Below are positions 45,305 to 54,235 of a DNA stretch of 64,000 nt, piece after piece. The stretch is from CAWCKS01 sp963796195. Its GTDB lineage: Bacteria; Pseudomonadota; Alphaproteobacteria; Rhizobiales; Xanthobacteraceae. Within the stretch, counting starts at the first letter, position 1. Every line of letters begins with the position of its first letter. The translations under genes were made by a program, and so were the position numbers. Location: the NCBI GenBank assembly GCA_963796195.1, contig CAWCKS010000011.1:1-64000 (forward strand), read 5' to 3'. Under the pieces are notes generated by a model. It was not told where the DNA came from, searched no databases, and worked only from the letters and a program-made list of their open reading frames with translations.

Positions 45305-46364
45305 TGGCCAGGCGCGTCGCTCTTTAAGCGTATCCTCCAGGTAAAATGCATTGACAACGACCAGCAGAACGACCGTGAGTGGGGCTGCCAGAACGACGCC
45401 CACGGGTCCCAAGAGCAGACCGAAGACCAGCGCTGCGAAGAGGGTCAAGACTGGAGGCAATTCTACAGCTTCCGCTTGAACCAGCGGCGTGATCAGATTG
45501 CTTTCCACGAAGTGGACACCGGCATAGAGCAACGCCGCGTAGAGCGCGGGCATCGGTCCCTGCACTGCGGCGATCAGGATGCCCGGGGCCGACGCCAGGA
45601 TTGGGCCTACATAGGGTACGAATGCAAACATACCGGCGATCAGGCCAAGAGCCAAAGGCGCTGCAATGCCTAACCACCAGAGGCCGAACGCTGTTAGCGT
45701 ACCGACGAAGATCATTGTCACCGACTGGCCGATGAGCCAGCGTCCGAGAGTAGCGCCAATAAGGTCAAGCACACCTCCGATCCGTGCCCGCCGGTCCGAC
45801 GGCACGAGCCGCAAGAGACCGTGACGGTACCGTTCCGGCTGGGCCGCAAGATAAACTGCGGCGAACAGAAGAACAGTAAGATAGGCTGTGGCGCGAAACG
45901 CGGAGCCAAAGAGCCCCGCAATGTAGCCGGCAACTTGCCCGGTAGCCGCTGTGAGGTTCATGTCATGCGCAAGGCCGAGCAGCCATTCGCCCCGTGGACT
46001 TGCGCCGAATTCGCGTACAAGTTGAGAGACACCTTGCGGAAGGGTTTTGGCCACAAGGTCGAACTGAGTTCGCGATCTGGGAGCCGAACGACCAGCCGAT
46101 GCCTCCCAGCGCAGCAACCAATACAAAAATGACAGGGCCGACCGCCCAGGCTTCCGGTATCCGCGTCAAGCGGCTCACTGCGCGGGCTAGTCCGCGTAGT
46201 AGGACCGCCAGCAGGGCAGCACCAAACGCCAACACGAGGACATCGGAAAGCCGCCAAGCGGCGAACACACCGCCGGCGGCGAGAACTACCAGCCGCAGTT
46301 GGTGCGCGAAAGGTCGGTCCGCGAGAGTGGGTCGCACTTGCGGGTCTTCGGTTTTCTCAGGCAT
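45275..46364 (-). pseudogene. AI-2E family transporter (PerM-like), broken by a +1 frameshift
   Basis: The repaired protein is about 360 residues with seven to eight membrane helices. The first ~95 residues from 46364 (RLVVLAAGGVFAAWRLSDVL, GPVIFVLVAALGGIGWSFGS) read in one frame. The rest (FDLVAKTLPQGVSQLVREFG onward, with FVPYVGPILASAPG and HFVESNLITPLV) reads in another. The switch lies within 46064-46073 and needs removal of one base. The family includes proposed autoinducer-2 exporters and sodium/proton antiporters. It follows the universal stress protein by 27 bp and probably shares its FixK/FNR-type promoter. Confidence 0.85.
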
Positions 46365-46391
46365 CAGACCGCAACGGCTTTGATCAGCCGC

Positions 46392-47213
46392 CTAATGAGA
46401 CATCATTAGGCAGATTGGCGCGTCGTCCAACAGGTCATGCGTCACCCCTCCGAACAGCCATTCACCCAATCGGCTGTGACCGTATCCGCCGGTCACGATT
46501 AGATCCGCGCCCTCATCCTTCGCCAACCGGACGAGCTGATGAGCATCCGATTCGTGCATATGGACGCGAACCTCAGATTGGCACTTCGCGCCATGACGCT
46601 GCAGATATTTTGCGACATCGCGGACACGACGGCGCGCAGCGTCCTGTTGGTCGGCTTTGCATAGTTCGACAATCGTAACCTGCGAGGCTTTGATGATAAA
46701 TGGCAGTGCATCGCGCACCGCGAGTCGCGCCTCTCTGGTGTCCTTCCACCCGACGATGATGCGGTCGGCAGCAAGCATCGTAACGTGCTCCGGCACTGAT
46801 AGCGTCGGCCGCCCCATGCGCAACATTGCCGCGGCTGGGTCGATCAAGTTATAGATGTCTAACTTTGGTTGTTTACGCCTGACCACGACGAGATCGGCTG
46901 ATCTAGCTTCGTTGCTTAGGAATACAGTCGGATATTCGACACCCCAGCGCCACTCAACTTTCTCCTTTGCGAGCCCGACAACGCTCTGAAACCACTCGCC
47001 CTTCGCTGCCAACGCCGCTTTCATTTTCGCTAGATCGGCTTTGGTAGTCTCCTTGATAACGACACCTTCAGCGATGAACGGAGGCTCAACCGCGAACGCC
47101 GAGACGCCAATGATCGACGCATCGAATTTGTCGGCCACGCTTCGTGCCACTCGCACGTGGTTATCTATCGTCGCGTTAGCGTCAACGTAAACCATAATAC
47201 TGGTGACGGTCAT
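46392..47213 (-). CDS. Universal stress protein, two tandem USP domains
   Basis: This 273-residue protein has two USP domains, the first opening VTSIMVYVDANATIDNHVRV and the second ADRIIVGWKDTREARLAV. It ends with VTGGYGHSRLGEWLFGGVTH, which supplies the G-x2-G-x9-G-type ATP motif in the second domain. The start at 47213 is preferred over 47270 because the first strand begins there and GGAG precedes it by 9 bases. A perfect TTGA-N6-TCAA box centred 72 bases upstream suggests low-oxygen induction, as known for tandem USPs in related bacteria. Confidence 0.92.
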   Translation of the reverse strand: MTVTSIMVYVDANATIDNHVRVARSVADKFDASIIGVSAFAVEPPFIAEGVVIKETTKADLAKMKAALAAKGEWFQSVVGLAKEKVEWRWGVEYPTVFLSNEARSADLVVVRRKQPKLDIYNLIDPAAAMLRMGRPTLSVPEHVTMLAADRIIVGWKDTREARLAVRDALPFIIKASQVTIVELCKADQQDAARRRVRDVAKYLQRHGAKCQSEVRVHMHESDAHQLVRLAKDEGADLIVTGGYGHSRLGEWLFGGVTHDLLDDAPICLMMSH

Positions 47214-47278
47214 AGCCTTGCTCCCGTCGAAAACGACGATCGATGTGCGCTTTCTCGCATCAGAAGGCACTCGGACAG

Positions 47279-47292
47279 TTGACCCAAATCAA
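47279..47292 (-). promoter_or_regulatory. FixK/FNR-type box upstream of the universal stress protein
   Basis: The sequence is TTGA-CCCAAA-TCAA, a perfect consensus match. The centre is 72 bases before the start codon at 47213, almost the same spacing as at the ADH gene. It probably drives the USP and the AI-2E-type gene together. Confidence 0.7.
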
Positions 47293-47456
47293 GGTACGCT
47301 CAGGCGCTCTTTCGCAATGAAGCTAGAGCCACTGAAGCTGCGCCTAATTGACTGTTTGCCGTTGAACATCGAAGTGAGACTGGAGGTCTGCTCCGAGTCT
47401 GTTCCGCTCTCGTCAGCGGACATGGCTCGGACGGGATGGACTTCGCAAGGGTGCCA

Positions 47457-47576
47457 TCAACAACGGACTTTACCGCAGATCAAAGTGATCCTGCGACGCG
47501 CACGATCGAGCGTATCGCCCACCTGCAGGTCGTCGAAGGTCCGGTTCTTGATGAATGCCCCGTCTCTCACCAGCAT
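47457..47576 (-). pseudogene. MaoC-type enoyl-CoA hydratase / phosphotransacetylase, N-terminal remnant
   Basis: The 39-residue frame MLVRDGAFIKNRTFDDLQVGDT resembles the start of the MaoC domain of bifunctional enoyl-CoA hydratase/phosphate acetyltransferases. It diverges after residue 23 and ends at 47457; nothing of the hydratase core or Pta domain remains. Its ATG overlaps the phaC stop (TGATG), so it was once coupled to phaC. Loss of a phosphotransacetylase would leave phosphoketolase as the acetyl-phosphate source for acetate kinase. Confidence 0.5.
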
Positions 47577-49372
47577 CACCGCTGAAAAATATAAGTACCG
47601 GGCGCGTCCTCGAGCGGGAAATAGCCCTTCCCGGCGGCTCCCATGCCGGGCGGTGACACGCGTTTTGGCACGGAATGGCTGACGAGCCACTTGGCCCAAT
47701 CCACCCACCATGATCCATCTTTCGATACCGCCGCGACAGCCCATTCGTCCGGGTCGAGACAAGGGTCGGTGGTACGCTTCAAAGCGATGCGAAAATACTG
47801 CGCAGAACGGCCGGGCTCGCTGACGATGCCGGCATTATGTCCCCCGTTCGTTAACACGAAGGTGACGTCCGTATCGGTGTGATAGTGGATACTGTAGACG
47901 GACCTCCACGGCGCGACGTGGTCGCGTTCCGTCCCGACCACGAACATCGGTGCGCGGATGTTCTGCAGCGCAGCCGCGCGTCCGTCGACCATGAAGCGGC
48001 CCGCCGCGAGCTCGTTGTCGAGATAGAGACGCTGGAGATACTCTGCATGCATCTTGTAAGGCATGCGGGTGGAGTCTGCGTTCCACGCCATGAGATCGGT
48101 CATCGGCGTGCGCTCGCCTATCAGGTAGTCGTGGACGTGGCGTGACCACATGAGGTCGTTGGTACGAAGAAGCTGAAAGGCACCTGCCATTTGATCGGCG
48201 GAGAGATAGCCTTTGTTCCACATCATGCTTTCCAGGAAATGCATCTGGCTGTGATCGATGAACAGCGCCAGTTCCCCGGGCTCGGTGAAATCTGTCTGAG
48301 CGGCTAATAGAGTGACGGAAGCCAGTCGATCATCGCCGACGCGCGCCATGGAGGCTGCCGCGATCGATAGAAGCGTACCGCCCAGGCAGTACCCTGTCGC
48401 GTGGATCTTGCAGTCGGGAACAACGGCGCCGACGGCGTCGAGCGCGGCCATGACGCCCAGCCGCCGGTAATCGTCCATGGTGAGATCGCGATCCTCCGCG
48501 CTTGGATTGAGCCATGAGATGCAGAAAACGGTGTGGCCCTGTCCGACCAGGTAGCGGATCAGCGAATTCTGTGGCGAGAGATCGAGGATGTAGTACTTCA
48601 TAATCCAAGCTGGCACGATCAGCACCGGCTCGGTCATAACGGTCTCCGTCGCCGGCGCATATTGGATTAGTTCGATCAGGCGGTTCCGAAGGACTACCTT
48701 TCCAGGTGTAACCGCCACATCACGACCGGCAAGGAAGTTTTCTGTCCCAACCGCCCGCCGCCCCGTGGCGAACCGACTGATGTCCTCCACCCAGTTCTGG
48801 AAGCCCTGGATGAAGTTAGAGCCGCCCGTCTCAATGGTCTTCTTGACCACTTCTGGGTTGGCGATTGGGATGTTCGAAGGCGAGAACACATCGAGGAGCT
48901 GACGGGCAGCGAAAGACATGACGTCTTCATGATGTGGCGTGACGCCCGGCACTTCATGGGTTACATTATGCCACCACTGCTGATTGAGCAGGAAAGCCTG
49001 AACCCAAAAGCTGTAAGGTTGTTTCCGCCATCCCTCAGCGCGAAACCGATAATCTCCAGGCAGCGGTTCGATGCACGGCGGCGCATCAGGATGGGCGAGC
49101 GCTCCGGCTAGATAGGACAGCAACCGGATCGACTTCCGCGAAGCTTTGTCGACGAGTTCCAGGCACTTGCCGGGGGCCGACGCCAGATGGATCGACCAAT
49201 CGAAGAAGGCGAGTGCAAGCGACGCCGGCGAAAGCCCTGCTGTTCCCTTGGCGATCAGGGCCTCGCGTATCCGATCGATCGTCCGAAAGACTTCGCTGCC
49301 GACGCTCTCCTCAATTGGCGGTAATGGTACCGACCGATTCAGAGTTGCCGCAGGGCTTGCCGCTCTGTTCAT
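47576..49372 (-). CDS. phaC: Poly(3-hydroxyalkanoate) synthase, PhaC family
   Basis: This 598-residue enzyme polymerises hydroxyacyl-CoA into polyhydroxyalkanoate granules. The N-terminal PhaC domain includes NQQWWHNVTHEVPG. The lipase-like box is GYCLGG with nucleophile Cys329. The later aspartate and histidine are in GTERDHVAPWRSVY and NGGHNAGIVSEPG. Length matches class I/II synthases. GGAAAGG lies 8 bases before the start. No phaA, phaB or phasin gene is in the window, so this is probably an extra synthase for carbon and electron storage under low oxygen. Confidence 0.93.
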   Translation of the reverse strand: MNRAASPAATLNRSVPLPPIEESVGSEVFRTIDRIREALIAKGTAGLSPASLALAFFDWSIHLASAPGKCLELVDKASRKSIRLLSYLAGALAHPDAPPCIEPLPGDYRFRAEGWRKQPYSFWVQAFLLNQQWWHNVTHEVPGVTPHHEDVMSFAARQLLDVFSPSNIPIANPEVVKKTIETGGSNFIQGFQNWVEDISRFATGRRAVGTENFLAGRDVAVTPGKVVLRNRLIELIQYAPATETVMTEPVLIVPAWIMKYYILDLSPQNSLIRYLVGQGHTVFCISWLNPSAEDRDLTMDDYRRLGVMAALDAVGAVVPDCKIHATGYCLGGTLLSIAAASMARVGDDRLASVTLLAAQTDFTEPGELALFIDHSQMHFLESMMWNKGYLSADQMAGAFQLLRTNDLMWSRHVHDYLIGERTPMTDLMAWNADSTRMPYKMHAEYLQRLYLDNELAAGRFMVDGRAAALQNIRAPMFVVGTERDHVAPWRSVYSIHYHTDTDVTFVLTNGGHNAGIVSEPGRSAQYFRIALKRTTDPCLDPDEWAVAAVSKDGSWWVDWAKWLVSHSVPKRVSPPGMGAAGKGYFPLEDAPGTYIFQR

Positions 49373-49510
49373 AGATATAACCTTTCCCTTCCGTTGTGGC
49401 GTCTATGCCCACGCTCCGCAAGCTGGAGCTGAAACGGCATGTCGATGGGAAATGCTCTTGCGCCTCCAGGTTGATCCACAGTTCGATCTGCGTTGGCTGT
49501 TGCATCGCCC

Positions 49511-49942
49511 TTACGTCTGATGATGTTGGAAATTGCCGTTGGCATCCTCGCGAAATTCAACAGTGTCGATTGCCTTATCGCTTGATCCTTCGCGGATGAC
49601 GTACCGCACTTGCAAGCTAACGACGTCCTTAAACGCCGCTTTTCCAGAAATCGCTTTCGACGCAATGGACGCAATCGCAGTTGCTTCGTTGTCGCGGCCG
49701 GCATGAGTTGATTCATTCATGTTGCTGTTTACGCGTAAGACGATCAGTACATTGCGCTCGACAATCACCTCGACCGTTTGATCCGTTGCTCCCATTGAGT
49801 GAACAACGGACTTCCGTATATCCACTAGGGTCGAGAGCCGCTCCTGCTCCTGGGCGGACGTTGTCTGCGCGTGCAGCGTCGTGTTGGCTTGAGTCACTAA
49901 AGCCAACACCGCGATGGAGATCGCGAACAGATACCTCAACAT
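49511..49942 (-). CDS. Secreted hypothetical protein, 143 aa
   Basis: I do not recognise a named family. The N-terminus MLRYLFAISIAVLALVTQA is a clear signal peptide, with cleavage likely after LHA near residue 25. The mature protein is mostly beta-strand-like (TVEVIVERNVLIVLRVNS, VVSLQVRYVI) and soluble. It resembles small periplasmic proteins of plant-associated alphaproteobacteria. A TTGA-N6-TCAA-like box with one mismatch lies 67 bases (centre) upstream, so it may belong to the same low-oxygen regulon. Confidence 0.65.
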   Translation of the reverse strand: MLRYLFAISIAVLALVTQANTTLHAQTTSAQEQERLSTLVDIRKSVVHSMGATDQTVEVIVERNVLIVLRVNSNMNESTHAGRDNEATAIASIASKAISGKAAFKDVVSLQVRYVIREGSSDKAIDTVEFREDANGNFQHHQT

Positions 49943-50002
49943 GGAATTCTCCCCAATGTTCTAGCCGCTGCTTGTTAGGAAAGCCGTTCTAGACATCCAG
50001 CC

Positions 50003-50016
50003 ATGATCTAGATCAA
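50003..50016 (-). promoter_or_regulatory. FixK/FNR-like box with one mismatch
   Basis: On the + strand it reads ATGA-TCTAGA-TCAA; on the minus strand TTGA-TCTAGA-TCAT. One base departs from consensus, but the inner TCTAGA palindrome matches known strong FNR/FixK sites. It lies 67 bases (centre) before the secreted protein gene at 49942. Confidence 0.55.
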
Positions 50017-50161
50017 ATTAGAGGTCGAAGAGTGACCACAACGCGCTATGATTTGATCCGCACTTCTTCTATCGACGCGATAAGCGCGGCGGACGAACGT
50101 CAGTGCGACAGCAGGACCGGCAGCGGCGGCTTGGCGAGCACGCTCCTGGTGGCGCCGCCAA

Positions 50162-50206
50162 CCGGGAACTTCATGGGTTACGTTGTGCCACCATTGCTGA
50201 TTGGCC
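50162..50206 (-). pseudogene. Second phaC fragment
   Basis: The fragment encodes NQQWWHNVTHEVPG, identical in protein to part of the intact phaC at 48950-48990 but differing at several bases. Only about 15 codons are recognisable. The surrounding sequence no longer matches PhaC in any frame. Confidence 0.55.
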
Positions 50207-50350
50207 ACTGGAGACGGTCGGAGTTAGTTTCTTCCGGGATTTCCTCGCGCACGAGGTTTGCTTAAGCGAGCATCGGGACGGGCGCTACCGATAGATTGAT
50301 CAATAAGCTCGAGAGCCCAAATAAGTTCTTGCTCCTCGCGAGGAGGGATA

Positions 50351-50509
50351 ATGAAAAGGTCAGGTCTTGCCGCCATGAAAGCATTCCTCGCACTCTCATG
50401 GCTTGTTAAGCGAGAGGGGCGAATTGACTGGGTTCGCATCGTGACGATTTCGTCCACGATAATTACTGCAGGTCTGATTGCACTCTACGTAATCGAGCAC
50501 AGAAACTAG
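50351..50509 (+). CDS. Small single-span membrane protein, 52 aa
   Basis: This short gene encodes MKRSGLAAMKAFLALSWLV, a charged stretch (KREGRIDWVR), and the hydrophobic IVTISSTIITAGLIALYVI followed by EHRN. AGGAGG lies 5 bases before the ATG, the strongest ribosome site in this part of the window. It is likely an inner-membrane protein of the size that modulates a larger complex. I do not recognise a family. It reads rightward, between the leftward secreted-protein gene and the leftward HlyD gene. Confidence 0.6.
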   Translation: MKRSGLAAMKAFLALSWLVKREGRIDWVRIVTISSTIITAGLIALYVIEHRN

Positions 50510-50672
50510 GGCTATCGGCCGGGGCGGCGCAACACAAACGGGCCTGCACTTGCGCCCCTGAACCCAAATGCAGAAGGCGACGGTGCGAATTTAGCATTGA
50601 TGGGGCAAAGCAGCTGGGAGGGTTTGTCTGCGTTTCTACTTCTTGGAACAAGCGCCCAGCAACGATTGGAGG

Positions 50673-51866
50673 TCAACGCTCTTTGACAGTCACGCCGGGC
50701 GACACGCGGTCGCTTGGATAGACAATGACGCGGTCACCTTGTGCGATGCCCGCTGCGACCGCGGTGATTTTTCCCGAGCGTCGAAGCAACTTGACCTCGC
50801 GGTCTTGTGCGCGGCCGTTGTCCACGATGTAGACGTGCCAAGAGTCTCCGCGCCGAAACAAGGCGCCGGTCGGAATCATCGTCGCATCGTCTTGTGCAAA
50901 GACAGTAATGCGCGCGTCCACCTGATAGCCGTCACCAAGCCCGGTCCATTGCACGCGGGGTGAAGACAGATCAATCAACACATTCACGCGCTGTTCCTCG
51001 ACGCCGAGCGTTGACACCTTGGTGAAGGCCGCCGGCTCGACCCGCCGAACCTTACCGGACAGGACGCCAAGTCCGCCCCAATGATCGATTACAACGTCGG
51101 CGCCCGGTTGGATTTCGACAGCATCAGTGCTCAATACGTCGACGACGACTTCAAGATCGCCCACATCGCCGATCTCCAGCAGCGGCGTTCCCGATTGAAC
51201 GATCGTCTCGCTCTCTTGCGCGACCTTGAGGATGACGCCGGGGACCGGCGCGGTGACGTTCCAAATGTCTTGAGCCGCCGGCCCACCTTCCTGAGAGCGG
51301 GCCAGCACTGCGCGTGCCTGGTTCAGCTCATGCTCGGCCGCGTGGTTCAGAAATTGTGCGGCGCGCAGATCCCGGTCAGCGACCCGCATCGCAAGCTCAG
51401 CGCGCTCAAGCGCCTGAGTGGTCGATGCGCCGGTGCTGACCAGGGTACGCGTGCGGTCCAGATCAGTCTTGGCCTGCTCGGCCTGCGCCTGCGTTCGCTC
51501 GACGGCTGCCTTCGCCCGTTCGGTCTCGGCTTCGGCCCTACCCAGGCGTTCTTCGGCCTCGCGGCGGCTGCGTGGATCGAGAAGAGGCGCAGGCGCCGGC
51601 ACGATCGACGCAATGACGTCGTCGATGCTGACGCGATCGCCGAGCTTCAGTGCAATACGCGTCAACCGTCCGCCAAGTGGCGCCGCCACAACATAACGTT
51701 CCCGGATCCGTGTCCTGCCGTCTTCGTCGACCGTGGCGACGAAGTGACCTTTGGTGACGATCGCCGTCTCCACGGAAACAGCAGCCGGCAGAAACGACCA
51801 GACGATAGCCGCTGCCGCTGCCGCCAGCCCGAGTGCCGTCGCGGCACGGCCAATTGTCAACCGCAT
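50673..51866 (-). CDS. HlyD-family periplasmic adaptor subunit
   Basis: This 397-residue membrane-fusion protein spans from the inner membrane into the periplasm. It has a signal anchor (LGLAAAAAAIVWSFLPAA), a lipoyl-like half-motif (VAAPLGGRLTRIALKLGD), and a long alpha-helical coiled coil of about 120 residues (EAETERAKAAVERTQAQAEQ). The second lipoyl half is APVPGVILKVAQ. The start at 51866 (MRLTIGRAATAL) is chosen over the 52091 frame start because it begins the anchor. It lies 2 bp after the permease gene. With the ABC genes it forms a MacAB-like export unit; no outer-membrane partner is present. Confidence 0.9.
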   Translation of the reverse strand: MRLTIGRAATALGLAAAAAAIVWSFLPAAVSVETAIVTKGHFVATVDEDGRTRIRERYVVAAPLGGRLTRIALKLGDRVSIDDVIASIVPAPAPLLDPRSRREAEERLGRAEAETERAKAAVERTQAQAEQAKTDLDRTRTLVSTGASTTQALERAELAMRVADRDLRAAQFLNHAAEHELNQARAVLARSQEGGPAAQDIWNVTAPVPGVILKVAQESETIVQSGTPLLEIGDVGDLEVVVDVLSTDAVEIQPGADVVIDHWGGLGVLSGKVRRVEPAAFTKVSTLGVEEQRVNVLIDLSSPRVQWTGLGDGYQVDARITVFAQDDATMIPTGALFRRGDSWHVYIVDNGRAQDREVKLLRRSGKITAVAAGIAQGDRVIVYPSDRVSPGVTVKER

Positions 51867-51868
51867 AG

Positions 51869-54235
51869 TCAATCCCTTGCCTTCAGGGCGGTGACCAGGT
51901 CGAGCCTTCCGATCCGCCGCCGAACGATATATGCGCTCGCGATCGATGCCACGATCACCACGATCATCGCCGCGGTATAAGTTCGCGGCCCGACTGTCGC
52001 CGGAATCTCGAAGCTCTCGCTTTTCTGCATACTCAACATAATCAAGCGGATCATAGGCTGGGTCGAGGCCAAGCCAAGCAGGACTCCGCAAGCTATCTCG
52101 AAGAAGAACTCACCGAACAGGACACTGGACACTTCGGCGGCAGTGAATCCGAGAACCCGTAAGCTAGCCAGCTCCCAAGCACGTTCCTGCAATCCGATCC
52201 GCGCGCTGTTGTAAACGACGCCGACCGCGATGATCACGGCAAACGTGGTGAGGACGCCTGCGGTGACGAAAATCAGGCCGGCAATCTTGTCGAGAAATGA
52301 ACTCAGCGTATAGGCCTTCATCGAGACCGACTCGATGACCGGAAGATCTTTGAGCCAGCGGGAAATGTCGGGGAGCGCCGATGGCTCGGCGTAAATCGCG
52401 GCAGCAGAAACCACGTCGCCTTCGCCCGTCAAACGATTGAGCTCGCCGATCTGCATATAGGCCGCTACTCCGAGGTACTCGTCGACGCTCGCCGCAAGAG
52501 GTACATCGATCGTTCGACGGCGGCCCTCGAGAACTTCGATGGTGATGATGTCGCCCGGCGCGACGTCCAGCCGTTTGGCGATCCGGCGGTTGAGCGTAAT
52601 GCCCTCGGCAGCCACTTCGATCGGTCGCTGCGCTGCATCGTGAGGACGCCGCAACTCACCCCCAGTCGAAAGACCAATCACGGATGTCAGATAGGAGCGA
52701 TGCCCGACGCGAAGGCGTGCCGGGACAATTCGCTGCCCTTCAACTGCGAGAAAGCCGGGCTGGCGCGCTAAGTCCCCAACAATCGACCGGGCCCGGGGAT
52801 GAGGAAAAGTGATCGCCATGTTGCCCCGCTCGACCAGATTGAACTGAACCTCGATGATTTGATCGATGGCGTCGCGCCAGAACAGGCCAAGGGCAACCAT
52901 TGGCACCGCGAAAGCGATACCGAGAATCGTGAGCGCGGTTCGCAGGGGATGCCCCGTTACGTTACGAAGCACCATCACAAAGCGTGGCTTCATTGTCCGG
53001 ACTGGCAGGATGGCTTCGATTGAGGAACGACTGAAGGCAGATGGCGCCGCAGGGCGCATGGCCACCGCCGGCGCCAGCGTGACGACGGTTTGCAACGCGG
53101 TGAGCACGCCGACGGCGGCGGCGGCAAAGCTGATCGCGATACCGAGAGCCGCCGCCCATGTGGTGAGTTCGAATTGAAGGTCCGGGAAGCGAAAGAAGGC
53201 GCGGTAGCTATAGATGATCGCGTGCCCGAACCCAATTCCGGCGACGATTCCAAGCGCCGATCCCAACAGCACGATCACGGCCACGAGCTTGAGATAGTGA
53301 AAGACCAACGGCCTTGTAGGGAAACCCAGCGCTTTCAGTGCGGCGATCTGTTCGCGCTGAGCAGTGACCAGCCTCCCGAGCGCAATATTGAGCAGGAACG
53401 CGGCGATCGCGAAGAAGATGACCGGAATCGTTGTCGACATCACGCGTTGCTCGTTGAGCTCGTCTTCGAGAAATCGATTGGATGGCTGGTCGCGCGCAGC
53501 GACGGCGCCGGCCGATCCGAATGGCGCAAGCAAGCGGTCGAGGTCCGCGATCACGGCTACAGAATCGGCCCCGGGCGTCAGCGAAACGACGAGATCGTTG
53601 AACGCGCCGGCCATGTCGAACGCCGCTTCGGCGGCATGGCGGTCGATCCACAACACGGCAAAAAAGCGATCGTCGGGCAGCGGCAGGCCCGGTTTAACCG
53701 CAAAGATGTATTCGGGTGAAAGCGCGACGCCGGTAATGCCGAAGCTCTGCACGCGTCCATTGAGGATGACGCGCAGGTTTGAACCCGGCTCAACCGAATT
53801 GACCTCTGCAAAAGCCTCGTTGATAGCAGCGCCACTGGTATCGCCCGGTGCTGGCGCGGCGCCGCGACGCAGGTGGAGTTTCGAAAGCGGCTCGTCGCCG
53901 GCATTCGAGATCGAGACCATCCTCGCCGAGACCGGAAGCGGGGAGGACGGCCAATCGACAATCACGTCGCGCACGATGCGTGCTTGGACTGCCGCGACCC
54001 CCGGAATTTCGTTGAGCTGCGCAACGATCGCGAGAGGTGCCCGCTTCAGCGTGACGAAAATTTGCGGAAAGCGCGCGGCCGCATAGAAGCGATCGCGTGC
54101 CGACCACAATGAATTGTAGTCAGAGACCGCCGTGATGAACACCGCAACGCCGGCTGCCACAACGAGGGCAATGGTGATCACCTGGCCCCACATGGCGAGC
54201 ATGTCGCGGAACAGCTTTCGGTCGAGCAAACTCAC
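51869..54235 (-). CDS. ABC transporter permease, MacB/FtsX type, two FtsX domains
   Basis: This 788-residue permease has about eight to ten membrane helices in two FtsX-type repeats: one group near residues 260-380 and one near 650-780. Large periplasmic domains of some 220-240 residues lie between them. The first helix is VITIALVVAAGVAVFITAVS. The C-terminal repeat has GVLTTFAVIIAVGVVYNSAR and ELASLRVLGFTAAEVSSVLF, a typical FtsX end. Such permeases export lipoproteins, antibiotics or peptides by mechanotransmission. It overlaps the ATPase gene by four bases. Substrate is unknown. Confidence 0.9.
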   Translation of the reverse strand: MSLLDRKLFRDMLAMWGQVITIALVVAAGVAVFITAVSDYNSLWSARDRFYAAARFPQIFVTLKRAPLAIVAQLNEIPGVAAVQARIVRDVIVDWPSSPLPVSARMVSISNAGDEPLSKLHLRRGAAPAPGDTSGAAINEAFAEVNSVEPGSNLRVILNGRVQSFGITGVALSPEYIFAVKPGLPLPDDRFFAVLWIDRHAAEAAFDMAGAFNDLVVSLTPGADSVAVIADLDRLLAPFGSAGAVAARDQPSNRFLEDELNEQRVMSTTIPVIFFAIAAFLLNIALGRLVTAQREQIAALKALGFPTRPLVFHYLKLVAVIVLLGSALGIVAGIGFGHAIIYSYRAFFRFPDLQFELTTWAAALGIAISFAAAAVGVLTALQTVVTLAPAVAMRPAAPSAFSRSSIEAILPVRTMKPRFVMVLRNVTGHPLRTALTILGIAFAVPMVALGLFWRDAIDQIIEVQFNLVERGNMAITFPHPRARSIVGDLARQPGFLAVEGQRIVPARLRVGHRSYLTSVIGLSTGGELRRPHDAAQRPIEVAAEGITLNRRIAKRLDVAPGDIITIEVLEGRRRTIDVPLAASVDEYLGVAAYMQIGELNRLTGEGDVVSAAAIYAEPSALPDISRWLKDLPVIESVSMKAYTLSSFLDKIAGLIFVTAGVLTTFAVIIAVGVVYNSARIGLQERAWELASLRVLGFTAAEVSSVLFGEFFFEIACGVLLGLASTQPMIRLIMLSMQKSESFEIPATVGPRTYTAAMIVVIVASIASAYIVRRRIGRLDLVTALKARD

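Larger units (their letters stand above)
49943..50350. other. 408-bp intergenic region with a regulatory box and a phaC fragment
   Basis: The region holds the FixK/FNR-like box at 50003-50016 and a short piece of a second phaC at 50162-50206. No intact gene is visible. The rest appears to be debris from the phaC copy and the promoter of the small membrane protein at 50351. Confidence 0.5.
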
